From the NCBI GenBank assembly GCA_046260215.1, contig JBHEPQ010000234.1, positions 1 through 28,568 on the forward strand: a stretch of DNA of 28,568 nucleotides, written 5' to 3'. The stretch comes from Chromatocurvus sp046260215. GTDB taxonomy: Bacteria; Pseudomonadota; Gammaproteobacteria; Pseudomonadales; Halieaceae. The notes beneath the pieces were generated by a model, which saw nothing but the letters and a program-made list of their open reading frames with translations, had not been told where the DNA came from and made no database searches. A program made the position numbers and the translations under genes. This document shows positions 1 to 7,906 of this stretch, one piece after another (within the stretch, counting starts at the first letter, position 1; each line of letters begins with the position of its first letter).

Positions 1-214
1 TTCTGAAAAAGGAACGACCCGCGCCAAGCCGGAAATCTGGGACAACATGGACGACTTCGAATCAAAGCTTGATGACCTGCGCGATGCCGCCGCTTCTCTC
101 GACGAGGCGGTGGAAGGCGGCGACCGCAAAAACATTGCAAATGCGGTAAAGGATACCGGAGGCACCTGCAAGGCCTGCCACGATGAGTACAAGTCAAAAG
201 ACTACCTTTACTGA
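1..214 (+). CDS. Cytochrome c' C-terminal part (partial, 5' end outside window)
   Basis: The left edge cuts this gene; the first complete codon is at 2 and the TGA is at 212-214. The visible 70 residues are helical and charged and end in a c-type heme site CKACH followed by DEY, close to the C-terminus. Heme attachment at the very end of a helical domain is the hallmark of class II cytochromes (cytochrome c'), periplasmic four-helix-bundle hemoproteins that bind NO or take part in electron transfer. A cytochrome b561 gene, a frequent neighbour of cytochrome c', lies at 1279-1947 on the other strand with bciA in between. No terminator-like hairpin is visible after the stop, so read-through into bciA is possible. 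The signal peptide and N-terminal helices cannot be seen. Confidence 0.85.
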   Translation, partial: SEKGTTRAKPEIWDNMDDFESKLDDLRDAAASLDEAVEGGDRKNIANAVKDTGGTCKACHDEYKSKDYLY

Positions 215-259
215 GCAGGCCAGACTGAGCGGACCCGCTGCAGCTGTCACCAGCAGGGC

Positions 260-1243
260 GTGGCGACCGCTGTGAGCCACCGCGTAGTCGTCGCCGGCGC
301 CAGTGGCTATATTGGTCGTCAGCTCGTGAGGGAGCTTGTAGCACGTGGCTGTGATGTTACGTGCCTGCTGCGTTCTCTCCCCGCCGACGACAGCATGCCA
401 GAGCTGGAAGGCGCGAGAATGCGTCTGGTAGATTTTGCCAACAGTGAATCAATCGCTGATAACGGTATCTGCGGCGAGCGCTACGACGCCGTCTACTCGT
501 GCCTGGCGACACGCGGCGGTGGCATCAGGGATTCGTGGCATGTGGAATACCACTGCAACCGCAATCTGCTCGGGGCAGCCCGCGAGGCACATATTCCGCA
601 TTTCGTACTCCTCTCTGCGATCTGCGTGCAAACCCCTCGTCTGGCGTTCCAGCACGCCAAGCTGGCCTTCGAACAGGCGTTACAGGCGTCCGACATGCGC
701 TACAGCATCGTGCGCCCGACCGCCTTTTTCAAATCTCTATCGGGTCAGATCGGGCGAATCAAAGCCGGCAAGTCCTTCCTCATGTTCGGCGATGGTGAGC
801 AGACTGCCTGTAAACCGATCAGCGAGCGGGATCTTGCCGTATTTCTTGCTAACTGCCTGGATGACCCCGCGGCCCACAACGCCGTTCTGCCCGTAGGCGG
901 ACCCGGTCCCGCGATCATGCCGCGGGAGCAGGGAGAGATGCTGTTTCGTATCTACGACAAGCCGCCACGCTTCACCCGCGTGCCCGTGCAGTTATTCAGT
1001 GCGGTGAGCGCGCTGCTCTGGCCCTTTGCACAACTGTCATCGGCCGCGGCAGACAAGGCCGAATTCGCGCGCATCGGGCGCTTCTATGCCACAGAATCCA
1101 TGCTCTGTATCGATCCCGAAACCGGGCAACACTCCGCAGCGGCGACACCCAGCTTCGGCGCCGACACGCTGGAGGCATTTTATCAGCGCACCCGTCACGA
1201 GGGACTCGCCGGTCAGGAACTCGGAGAGCAAGCACTGTTCTGA
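260..1243 (+). CDS. bciA: Divinyl (proto)chlorophyllide 8-vinyl reductase-like protein (BciA)
   Basis: This is a 327-residue short-chain dehydrogenase/NmrA-type protein with a Rossmann motif GASGYIG at residues 13-19. The C-terminal block, ARIGRFYATESML at 270-282 followed by DPETG, ATPSFG, DTLEAFY and GLAGQELGEQ, matches what I recall as diagnostic of BciA/plant DVR enzymes. These reduce the C8 vinyl group of divinyl chlorophyllides with NADPH in (bacterio)chlorophyll synthesis. The start is uncertain: GTG at 260, or in-frame GTG at 272, which has the AG-rich AGCAGGG about 12 bases upstream. It lies 45 bp after the cytochrome c' gene and converges with cytochrome b561. No other bch, crt or puf gene is visible here. 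The alternative is a generic NAD(P)-binding epimerase-like protein, but the C-terminal signature argues for BciA. Confidence 0.8.
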   Translation: MATAVSHRVVVAGASGYIGRQLVRELVARGCDVTCLLRSLPADDSMPELEGARMRLVDFANSESIADNGICGERYDAVYSCLATRGGGIRDSWHVEYHCNRNLLGAAREAHIPHFVLLSAICVQTPRLAFQHAKLAFEQALQASDMRYSIVRPTAFFKSLSGQIGRIKAGKSFLMFGDGEQTACKPISERDLAVFLANCLDDPAAHNAVLPVGGPGPAIMPREQGEMLFRIYDKPPRFTRVPVQLFSAVSALLWPFAQLSSAAADKAEFARIGRFYATESMLCIDPETGQHSAAATPSFGADTLEAFYQRTRHEGLAGQELGEQALF

Positions 1244-1278
1244 TACCGATAACAACCGGCCTCCTACGCGGGAGTCAC

Positions 1279-1947
1279 TTACCAATAGGATTCAGGCTCG
1301 GGCGCGAACTCGATGACACCCCAGAGCAGCAAGGCAAACAGGCCTGCAATGAGCACTGCCCACCACCAGGGCCGCGCAGGCCCGGTGCCATGGCGGCCCT
1401 CGGCGTAACCACGCAACATGGGCCACAGCAATTGCTGCCGGGCAATGAACTGGTAGTACGCAACAGCCGTTATGTGCAACGCGATCAGGCCGAGCAGAAC
1501 ATTGAAAGCCGTTTCATGAATGCTGCCGAGGTAGTCCGTCACTGAGGCGTCGGCAGCATGGTACAGCGGACCATCAAACAGGATACCGTCGCTGTTGAAC
1601 AGGCCGCTGCCGGCCTGGGAAAGCAAGGCTATCCACAGCGCCATGGATGACCACCCACCCAATGGATTGTGGCCAGGCGTATCCTGCGCGCCCCCTCGCA
1701 GGTAGGCCAGGATCCTGCGAGGCCCGCACAGAAAGTCGCTGAAGCGGGCCTGCGGGCTGCCGACAAAGCCCCACACAATGCGTGTTGCCACCATTATCAG
1801 GACGCTATAGCCAATCCACGAATGCTGCTCCATATAGCCCTGATCGGCCGTCCACCAGGCCGCCGGCACGCAGGCAGCCAGAGCCCAATGGATGACCCGA
1901 ACCGGGAGGTCCCAGAGTAGCGGTCGGAAGTCTGTGTCACCCGACAT
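1279..1947 (-). CDS. Cytochrome b561 family membrane protein
   Basis: This 222-residue integral membrane protein is of the bacterial b561/Ni-hydrogenase cytochrome b type, which passes electrons between the quinone pool and periplasmic partners. It has about four to five hydrophobic helices. Candidate heme ligands are H20 in the first helix (LPVRVIHWAL), H42 (QHSWIGY) and two histidines in the third and fourth helices (GSIHETAFN and ALHITAVAYY). The ATG at 1947 was chosen over an upstream ATG at 2001 because GGAAGGA sits 7 bases before it and the family usually begins near the WDLPVRVIHW motif. It is the last gene of a minus-strand run that starts with purC, 75 bp after the M20 gene. The nearby cytochrome c' is a plausible redox partner (inference). 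Confidence 0.88.
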   Translation of the reverse strand: MSGDTDFRPLLWDLPVRVIHWALAACVPAAWWTADQGYMEQHSWIGYSVLIMVATRIVWGFVGSPQARFSDFLCGPRRILAYLRGGAQDTPGHNPLGGWSSMALWIALLSQAGSGLFNSDGILFDGPLYHAADASVTDYLGSIHETAFNVLLGLIALHITAVAYYQFIARQQLLWPMLRGYAEGRHGTGPARPWWWAVLIAGLFALLLWGVIEFAPEPESYW

Positions 1948-2022
1948 GCAGCTATCCTTCCACAGTCCTGGCCGGACGTGCCGCGTGACCAGCGAGGGCA
2001 TGAGCGTTGTTTGCCGCCATGA

Positions 2023-3339
2023 CTATTCTCCCATAAGCTCAAGCAGTCCTGTCACTGTCGCCTCAACGCCCAGCGTTACCGCCGGCTCGGGATCAATCCT
2101 GAACAGTGGCGAGTGATGCGAGGGAACCGGGTCGCCGCCGGCCTTTTCCCGCTCGAAGGCCTCGGGGGGCGTGCCACCCACCGCGAAATATGTGCTTGGG
2201 ATATAGGGGTCCGTGGTAAAAAACGGAAAGTCCTCCGCACCCATAGCCAGGCGCTTTTCGCTGTAGAACACGTCGTCACCGAAATGCTTGCTCCAGGCAC
2301 CCCGAAGGCGCGTGGTCAGCTCGACATCATTCATTGTCGGGGGAACCGGCTCCTCGGAGACGATGACCTCAGGCAACAGCTCGTCCGGTAGCCCCGCCAC
2401 GCGGCCCATGTTCACGGCAACCCGCTCAATCCCGTCGAGCAGAATTCTGCGCGCTTCCGGGTTGTCATTGCGCACCGTAAGCTGCAGATGAGCGCGGTCG
2501 GAAATGATGTTGTGCTTGCTGCCGGCGTGGAACGCGCCCACGGTAATCACCCCGGCCTCGCGCGGCGGCAGAGTACGGCTGACCACAGACTGCAGGGCGA
2601 CCACGATCTGCGAACCGAGCAGCACCGGATCGACGCCCGAGTGCGGGCTCGCACCGTGAGCACCGATGCCGTGCACAATGATGTCCACCGTGTCGGCGCC
2701 GGAATAGGGCGAGTCCAGCACAGCAGACAGCTTGCCGGTGGGTATGGCGGCGGCCACGTGGAAAGCCATGGCGTGATCGGGCTGACCAAAGCGCTCCCAC
2801 AGATCGTCTTCCATCATCGTGCGCGCGCCCGTGATGACTTCCTCTGCCGGCTGGCCAATCAACATCAGCGTGCCCGACCACTGGTCACGACGATCTGCCA
2901 TCTGTCGCGCCGTGCCGATAAGTCCGGTGACGTGCACATCGTGCCCGCAGGCGTGCATCACCGGCTGCTCCACGCCATTGCGGTCCACCTGGGTAGCAGT
3001 GGACGCATAGGGCAACCCGCTCTTTTCCTCCACCGGGAGGCCATCCATATCGGCGCGCATCATAACCAGCGGGCCGTCGCCATTTTCCATCAGTGCAACG
3101 ATGCCGGTTTCACCGACACCCTCGGTGACCTCAAAGCCCACCGCGCGCAGTTCCTCTGCCAGGCGCGCCGCCGTGGCGTTTTCGCGGTAGGACAGTTCGG
3201 GATTGCGATGGAAATGCTTGAACAGGGCACCGAGGTGCTGATCGTAATCACGCTGTACCGCGTCGGAAAGCTCCGCGCCTCGAACGGGCAATGCACAAAG
3301 CAGTACCAGCAGCGGCAGAAAACCGAGGGATCTGATCAT
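2023..3339 (-). CDS. Exported M20-family amidohydrolase/metallopeptidase
   Basis: This 438-residue member of the M20D amidohydrolase group (hippurate/N-acyl-amino-acid hydrolases) begins with a hydrophobic leader ending near residue 22 (ALPVRGAE), so it is predicted to be periplasmic. The di-metal site is visible: RADMDGLP at 95-102, MHACGHDVH at 128-136 and QPAEE at 163-167, with further histidines at HVAAAIP and near the C-terminus (SHHSPLF). The dimerisation domain lies between. The start at 3339 is preceded by AAAGAGG with good spacing. Another in-frame ATG at 3354 forms an ATGA overlap with the upstream DUF442 stop but lacks a ribosome-binding site. The substrate cannot be read from the sequence; an N-acylated amino acid or peptide is the family expectation. 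Confidence 0.9.
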   Translation of the reverse strand: MIRSLGFLPLLVLLCALPVRGAELSDAVQRDYDQHLGALFKHFHRNPELSYRENATAARLAEELRAVGFEVTEGVGETGIVALMENGDGPLVMMRADMDGLPVEEKSGLPYASTATQVDRNGVEQPVMHACGHDVHVTGLIGTARQMADRRDQWSGTLMLIGQPAEEVITGARTMMEDDLWERFGQPDHAMAFHVAAAIPTGKLSAVLDSPYSGADTVDIIVHGIGAHGASPHSGVDPVLLGSQIVVALQSVVSRTLPPREAGVITVGAFHAGSKHNIISDRAHLQLTVRNDNPEARRILLDGIERVAVNMGRVAGLPDELLPEVIVSEEPVPPTMNDVELTTRLRGAWSKHFGDDVFYSEKRLAMGAEDFPFFTTDPYIPSTYFAVGGTPPEAFEREKAGGDPVPSHHSPLFRIDPEPAVTLGVEATVTGLLELMGE

Positions 3340-3350
3340 ACTTACCTCTT

Positions 3351-3749
3351 TCATCGCAGTGACATGGAAATATCGAAACCGAGGTCTCGCGCACGGCGGC
3401 GCGCGCTATCCACCGTATCGACCCCGCGCGTACTGATCCATAGATTGCTCGAGCGGGTGCCGCTGCGGCAGAACGCGAACACGGGACGAGACTCGTCATC
3501 GAACAGCGCCGCCATTGCGGCAGGATCGTCGCCCGGATAGTTCATCGCATTCAGCGGGTAGTAATGGTATTCCAGTCCCGCAGCGCGGGCTGCCTCGGCA
3601 ATCTCCGCGCTGCCCGGCTGGTCGGCCGACTCTGCGTCCGGGCGGTTGTTGATCACGACCTTATAGCCCGCCTCTGCGATTGCCGGCATGTCCCCGGGCT
3701 GGACCTGCCCGGCGACACCCACGCTATCGGTCAGATTGATAATCTGCAT
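3351..3749 (-). CDS. TIGR01244/DUF442 phosphatase-like protein
   Basis: This is a 132-residue protein of the DUF442 family, related to tyrosine-phosphatase folds and to the N-terminal domain of the so-called beta-lactamase-hydrolase-like proteins. The active-site loop CRSGTRS at residues 94-100 fits the C-x5-R phosphatase signature (C94, R99); INNRPD near residue 34 is the usual early family motif. The start at 3749 has GGAGAGA a few bases upstream. An upstream in-frame extension to 3881 lies inside the TauE gene and is rejected. The gene sits between a TauE/SafE permease (13-bp gap) and the M20 gene. DUF442 with TauE/SafE is a recurrent pairing linked in some bacteria to sulfide/persulfide handling; here that is only context, since no rhodanese or persulfide dioxygenase domain is present. 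Confidence 0.85.
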   Translation of the reverse strand: MQIINLTDSVGVAGQVQPGDMPAIAEAGYKVVINNRPDAESADQPGSAEIAEAARAAGLEYHYYPLNAMNYPGDDPAAMAALFDDESRPVFAFCRSGTRSSNLWISTRGVDTVDSARRRARDLGFDISMSLR

Positions 3750-3762
3750 CTTTTCTCTCCTT

Positions 3763-4506
3763 TCATGCCAGGCCGTCGGCAATAAGCTTGATGCCGACCA
3801 GCACAAGAAACACTGCAATAATACGATAGTATACGGCGGGGCGTGAGTGCAGTACCAGCCAATGCCCGATGCGCACGCCAATCGGGGCCAGGGGCATCAG
3901 CACGACGGAATACAGCAGGTTATTCGCGTCAAACTGGCCCAGCAGGTAATACGGGTACAGCTTGAGCGCGTTGACCACGGCAAAGAACACGCCGGCGGTA
4001 CCGGCGAACATCAACGGCGGCAAGGCCTTCGGCAGGAGATACATGGTCAGCGGCGGCCCGCCAGCATGGATGCTGAAGCTGGTATAGCCTGCGAGCGTAC
4101 CGAAAAACAGCGCGGTGCCGGCGTGGTGCTTGCGGCCGGTCACCGCCTGCAGCCCGAGTAGCGTGAGCAACCCGAATGCCATGGCAACAACACCGACCAG
4201 CAGCCGCAGCGCATTCTCGTTCAGCAGGCCGACGCTGTAATACCCCAGGGCAATGCCGAGAACTCCTCCCGGCAGCAGGCGGCGCAGCGCCCGCCAGTCA
4301 AAATTCCCCCAGAAGGTTCGCACCACCACAGCATCCATGAGCACCAGGATTGGCAGCAGTATCGCGGCAGCCTGCACCGGCGGCATGACCAGGGCCATCA
4401 ATGGCACCGCGAGAATCGCCACCGCCCCGCCAAAGCCCCCCTTGGCCACGCCGTACAGCAGCACACCGGGAATGCTGACCAGCCAGAACAGTGGATCGCC
4501 CAGCAT
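3763..4506 (-). CDS. TauE/SafE family membrane permease
   Basis: This 247-residue, highly hydrophobic protein has about eight predicted membrane segments. An N-terminal half with a conserved glycine-rich first helix (AKGGFGG near residue 21) is followed by a duplicated half containing SIHAGGPPLTMYLLP near residue 145. These are typical of TauE/SafE (DUF81) transporters, proposed to export sulfite, sulfoacetate or other small anions across the inner membrane. The start lies 8 bp after the purC stop, and the sequence immediately before the ATG is GGGA-like, suggesting translation coupled to purC. The downstream neighbour is a DUF442 protein, consistent with a sulfur-related pair, but the true substrate is not evident. 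Confidence 0.88.
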   Translation of the reverse strand: MLGDPLFWLVSIPGVLLYGVAKGGFGGAVAILAVPLMALVMPPVQAAAILLPILVLMDAVVVRTFWGNFDWRALRRLLPGGVLGIALGYYSVGLLNENALRLLVGVVAMAFGLLTLLGLQAVTGRKHHAGTALFFGTLAGYTSFSIHAGGPPLTMYLLPKALPPLMFAGTAGVFFAVVNALKLYPYYLLGQFDANNLLYSVVLMPLAPIGVRIGHWLVLHSRPAVYYRIIAVFLVLVGIKLIADGLA

Positions 4507-4514
4507 GTCCCGGA

Positions 4515-5621
4515 TCAGTCGACCAGACGAAAGGCGTCACCGCCAAGAACGTCGAGGATATCCTGCCGCGGGTCGGCCGAGATCGCCGCGGGACGCCCGG
4601 TAATACATTCTGCAAGGCCCAGGTAGATCGACGACACCTCATCGAACAGCGATCGCGGCAGCACGGTATCGCGCGCCAGCACCTGACGCTCCGGCATCCT
4701 GCCCGCGTCCAGCAGCACCCCCGGATCATCCACCAGTGACAGTAACGACTGCCGGAAAACCTCCTTCGAGTTTTCTCTTACTCGCCCGTTTCGATAGGCC
4801 TCTGCATCCCAGATGCGTGATGAATCCGGCGTACCTACCTCATCCATGTAGATGAGTCGATCCACGCCCTCTATAGCGGGGACGTAGCCGAACTCGAACT
4901 TGGTATCGACCAGCAGCAGGCCCTTGTCAGCCAGCTGCGTTGCAATCAGGTCGAAGCCCGAGCGCAGCAGCTTGATGCAGACTTCCACATCCTCCGCAGA
5001 CGCAAACTGAAAGCGTTCGAAGTGCTGGCAGATTTGAGCCGTACTGACGTTAACATCGTCTGCAGCGGGAACGTCCGGAATCCCGGCCAGAATGCCCTTG
5101 GTCGAGGGCGTCACCAGCAGTTCGGGCAGACGCTGGTCACGCTGCAGACCTTCCGGCAGCTGATTGCCACAGAACGCTCTTTCGCCACTCTCATAGGCGC
5201 GCCACATCGAACCCGTGATGTACTGCCGGGCAATCGCCTCGATTGCCACCGGTCGCGCGCGCTGTACTATCCATACCAGCGGGTGCGGCACCTCGAGAAT
5301 ATGACTCGGGGCGAGGCCGGCATCTGCAAAGCAGCGGAACCAGTGACTGGCGATCGCATTCAGCGCCGCGCCCTTGCCCGGCACACCGTGCAATCCCCCC
5401 TCCGCCTGCCAGAGACAGTCGAAGGCCGAAAGCCGATCCGAAATCACCATGACACCGAGTCTTGCGTCGGACGCCACGGCATATCCCCGCTGCGCCACAA
5501 GACGCGCGCTGTCGGACTCCGTCAGCCAGTACACGGACCGCACTTTGCCACTATGCACCGGAAAGGCCCTGCGAATAGGCAGGGTGTCGTTGATGGCCAG
5601 CACCTCGGAAACGGGCGGCAT
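4515..5621 (-). CDS. purC: Phosphoribosylaminoimidazole-succinocarboxamide synthase
   Basis: The product (368 residues) is SAICAR synthetase, which joins CAIR and aspartate with ATP in de novo purine synthesis. It is the longer variant (about 365 residues) seen in many marine gammaproteobacteria rather than the roughly 237-residue E. coli form. Visible family features are SGKVRSVYW at 24-32 (nucleotide-binding strand), ARQYITGSMWRAY in the middle, and LLLVDTKFEFGY, the SAICAR synthetase signature, toward the C-terminal third. The start at 5621 is preceded by AAGGGA 7-8 bases upstream. The frame stays open upstream to 6263, but that stretch is repeat-derived and overlaps the TonB receptor, so it is not coding. 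It is the first gene of the minus-strand run purC-tauE-DUF442-M20-cyb561. Confidence 0.95.
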   Translation of the reverse strand: MPPVSEVLAINDTLPIRRAFPVHSGKVRSVYWLTESDSARLVAQRGYAVASDARLGVMVISDRLSAFDCLWQAEGGLHGVPGKGAALNAIASHWFRCFADAGLAPSHILEVPHPLVWIVQRARPVAIEAIARQYITGSMWRAYESGERAFCGNQLPEGLQRDQRLPELLVTPSTKGILAGIPDVPAADDVNVSTAQICQHFERFQFASAEDVEVCIKLLRSGFDLIATQLADKGLLLVDTKFEFGYVPAIEGVDRLIYMDEVGTPDSSRIWDAEAYRNGRVRENSKEVFRQSLLSLVDDPGVLLDAGRMPERQVLARDTVLPRSLFDEVSSIYLGLAECITGRPAAISADPRQDILDVLGGDAFRLVD

Positions 5622-5696
5622 GCAGTATTCCCTTGTCGATTCCGGAGCCGCGTATGATAACAAACACCGCGTACCGCAGGCAGATTCCACCGTAAG

Positions 5697-5752
5697 GGTT
5701 CCGCCGGACAGGTTCCGCCGGACAGGTTCCGCCGGATAGGTTCGGCCGGATA
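5697..5752. repeat. 14-bp tandem repeat array (4 units) with internal dyad
   Basis: Four head-to-tail 14-bp units lie at 5697-5710, 5711-5724, 5725-5738 and 5739-5752. Units 1 and 2 are identical (GGTTCCGCCGGACA), unit 3 differs at one base (GGATA end) and unit 4 at two (GGTTCGGCCGGATA). A partial GGT follows. Units 1-3 contain the dyad TCCG-C-CGGA. The array lies in the 214-bp region between divergent purC and the TonB receptor, 30 bp upstream of the receptor's predicted -35. It could be an operator array or a slippage-prone spacer; no binding protein can be named. Confidence 0.9.
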
Positions 5753-5781
5753 GGTGCATAAACGCCAGTGCCCCTGTTTTT

Positions 5782-5810
5782 TTGGGGTAACGGCAATGGA
5801 CTGATATAGT
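5782..5810 (+). promoter_or_regulatory. Predicted sigma-70 promoter of the TonB receptor gene
   Basis: A -10-like TATAGT lies at 5805-5810 and a poor -35-like TTGGGG at 5782-5787, with a 17-bp spacer. The run of seven T at 5777-5783 flanked by CCCC and GGGG overlaps the -35. The ATG at 5836 is preceded by AAGGAAG at 5823-5829, which would leave a leader of only about 20 nt. The -10 fits well; the -35 matches only its TTG. Confidence 0.5.
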
Positions 5811-5835
5811 AGATTTTTTACAAAGGAAGTTTTTA

Positions 5836-7899
5836 ATGGCATTGATCGACTGGCGCCATGCCGCCCTGCCGCTCGCACTTGCAGTCATCGCCGAGTCCAG
5901 CGCCGACGCGCAGCCGCATCTGGAGGAAGTGTTCGTCAGCGCCAGTCGCAATGCCGAAACCGCGCTGCGACTTCCCCTTGGCTGGTCAAGGATCAGCGCA
6001 GACGAGATCGACACCACGGCCCCGGTGCATATCAACGAACTGCTGCAGCGCGTACCCGGCACCTGGATCAGCCGCGGCAACGGGCAGGAAAGCCTTACCG
6101 CGCTGCGCTCGCCGGTACTTACCGGTGCCGGCGGCTGCGGACCTTTTTTCATGGGCTGGGACAATATCAGCCTGCGCGCACCCGGCTTCTGCAATGTCAA
6201 CCAGCTGTTTGATGCCAACGCAGAGCAGGCCGCCCGGGTTGAGGTAATCCGCGGCCCCGGCACCTCGGTCTACGGTTCCAACGCGATGCACGGCGTCATC
6301 AACATTCTGAGCGCAGCGCCGACCCGCGCTCGCGATCAGCGCCTGACGCTGGAGGCCGGCCCTTTCGACTATTACCGCGCGAAATATCGCTACAGCAACA
6401 CCGAGGGCCGCCACGGCATCAGCGTGCGCGGTAACGCCGCCACTGATGGCGGCTACAAGGATGACTCCGGGTTCGACCAGCAGAAGCTGACGCTGCGCCA
6501 CGACTACCAGGGCGATGTCTGGCAGGTAACCTCCGCGTTCGAGGCCACAAACCTGAATCAGGAAACCTCCGGCTTCATTAGTGGCTTCAAATCCTACAAA
6601 GACGATGACCTGCGGCGCAGCAACCCCAATCCCGAGGCCTACCGCGACGCCTGGTCTCTGCGCGCCTATAGCCGCTGGCAGCGGGATCTTGCCTCCGGCA
6701 CCGCATTGACGATAACGCCCTACCTGCGCCGCAACCGCATGCAGTTTCTGCAACACTTTTTCCCCTGGCAACCGGTGGAAACCAACGGCCACGAAAGCGT
6801 CGGCCTGACGATGGCACTGAATAGCACGCACGGCGATATCGAGTGGATACGTGGCGTCGACCTTGAAGCGACCGAGGGCTATATCACCGAAACACAGGCA
6901 AACGACTTCAGCCCGAACCAGCCGCGGGGGGTGCACTACGACTACCGGGTGGACGCCACCGTGGCGGCCGCCTATAGCCAGATACACTGGCGGCCTGGGA
7001 ACGACTGGACGGTTCAGGCCGGCGCGCGCTATGAGTACCGGCGCTATGACTACGACAATCGCACCGGTGATGGCGCCGCCTGTGCACCAACCGCCACCGC
7101 CTGCCGTTTTTTCCGGCCGGCAGACCGGGATGATAGCTTCGGCGATGCGTCGTTCAACATCGGTGCGACCTACTCCGGTTTCGGCAGCGCTGTGATCTAC
7201 ACGCGCATGGCCCGCGGCTTTCGGGCACCACAGACTGCGGAGCTGTATCGGCTGCAGGCCGGACAGGCGGTAGCCGATCTCGATTCAGAGCGCATCGACA
7301 GCGTCGAGCTGGGGCTTCGCGGCCTTCTTCCGATGGGCCTGTCCTGGGACGCCACGCTGTACGCGATGGAAAAGTCCGATGTGATATTCCAGGATGCTGA
7401 CCGACAGAATGTCAGTGGCGCCGAGACCAGCCACCGCGGCCTGGAGCTGAGCCTGGACTACCGCAGCGACAGTGGCTGGTACGCAGGCCTGGACGCCAGC
7501 GCAGCGCGGCACCGCTACGAAAGCGCAAGCCCGCTGCGCGGCTCGGGCAGCAACATAGAGGGCAACGACATAGACACGGCTCCGCGCCTGTTCGGCAGCG
7601 CCCGCGTGGGCCGCGAGCTCGAGCTCGTCGGGCCCGGGCACGTGGAACTGGAGTGGATCTACCTCGACAGCTATTATCTGGATCCCGACAACAACCATGA
7701 GTATGACGGCCACAGCCTGCTTAACCTCCGCCTGCGCAGCGCCCTGTCTGAAAACTGGGAGGCCGGCGTGCGTATCACCAACCTGCTGGATCGCGAATAC
7801 GCCGAGCGTGCGGATTTTGGCTTCGGCTCATACCGGTATTTTGTCGGTCAGCCGCGGGGGTTTTACGCTGAGGTCGCGTGGTACCCCGGCGGTCGCTAG
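5836..7899 (+). CDS. TonB-dependent outer-membrane receptor, substrate unknown
   Basis: This 687-residue TonB-dependent receptor has a short leader probably cleaved after ADA at residues 23-25, then a TonB-box-like LEEVFVSA at 29-36. A plug domain follows with RVPGTWISR and the conserved RVEVIRGPGTSVYGSNAMHG block at 134-153, then a 22-strand-type barrel rich in alternating aromatic residues. Near the barrel end are NLLDREYAERADFGFG and the final strand GFYAEVAWYPGGR; the last residue is not aromatic, which is slightly unusual. C101 and C119 in the plug (GGCGPFFMG and APGFCNVNQ) and C416/C423 in a predicted outer loop look like two disulfide pairs. The start has a strong AAGGAAG. No ABC transporter, TonB/ExbBD or biosynthetic partner lies beside it, so the ligand cannot be inferred. 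It converges with trpS, stop to stop, 7 bp apart. Confidence 0.93.
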   Translation: MALIDWRHAALPLALAVIAESSADAQPHLEEVFVSASRNAETALRLPLGWSRISADEIDTTAPVHINELLQRVPGTWISRGNGQESLTALRSPVLTGAGGCGPFFMGWDNISLRAPGFCNVNQLFDANAEQAARVEVIRGPGTSVYGSNAMHGVINILSAAPTRARDQRLTLEAGPFDYYRAKYRYSNTEGRHGISVRGNAATDGGYKDDSGFDQQKLTLRHDYQGDVWQVTSAFEATNLNQETSGFISGFKSYKDDDLRRSNPNPEAYRDAWSLRAYSRWQRDLASGTALTITPYLRRNRMQFLQHFFPWQPVETNGHESVGLTMALNSTHGDIEWIRGVDLEATEGYITETQANDFSPNQPRGVHYDYRVDATVAAAYSQIHWRPGNDWTVQAGARYEYRRYDYDNRTGDGAACAPTATACRFFRPADRDDSFGDASFNIGATYSGFGSAVIYTRMARGFRAPQTAELYRLQAGQAVADLDSERIDSVELGLRGLLPMGLSWDATLYAMEKSDVIFQDADRQNVSGAETSHRGLELSLDYRSDSGWYAGLDASAARHRYESASPLRGSGSNIEGNDIDTAPRLFGSARVGRELELVGPGHVELEWIYLDSYYLDPDNNHEYDGHSLLNLRLRSALSENWEAGVRITNLLDREYAERADFGFGSYRYFVGQPRGFYAEVAWYPGGR

Positions 7900-7906
7900 C
7901 AGGCCC

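Noticed and set aside
1216..1243. Sigma-E-like motif GGAACTC-15 bp-TTCTGA on the plus strand
   Set aside because: It lies in the last codons of bciA and points into the convergent cytochrome b561 gene, with no plus-strand gene downstream.
1261..1274. Short CTCC/GGAG hairpin between bciA and cytochrome b561
   Set aside because: The four-base stem without a U-tract is too weak to call a terminator.
2488..3540. Long plus-strand open frame opposite the M20 gene
   Set aside because: It is antisense to a clear M20 protein, has no family-like composition, and is explained by the high GC content.
5622..6263. Upstream extension of the purC reading frame
   Set aside because: It runs through the tandem repeat array and the TonB receptor start; the purC N-terminus with a ribosome-binding site is at 5621.
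5986..6987. Long minus-strand open frame opposite the TonB receptor
   Set aside because: It is a shadow of the receptor coding frame with no ribosome-binding site or recognisable domain.
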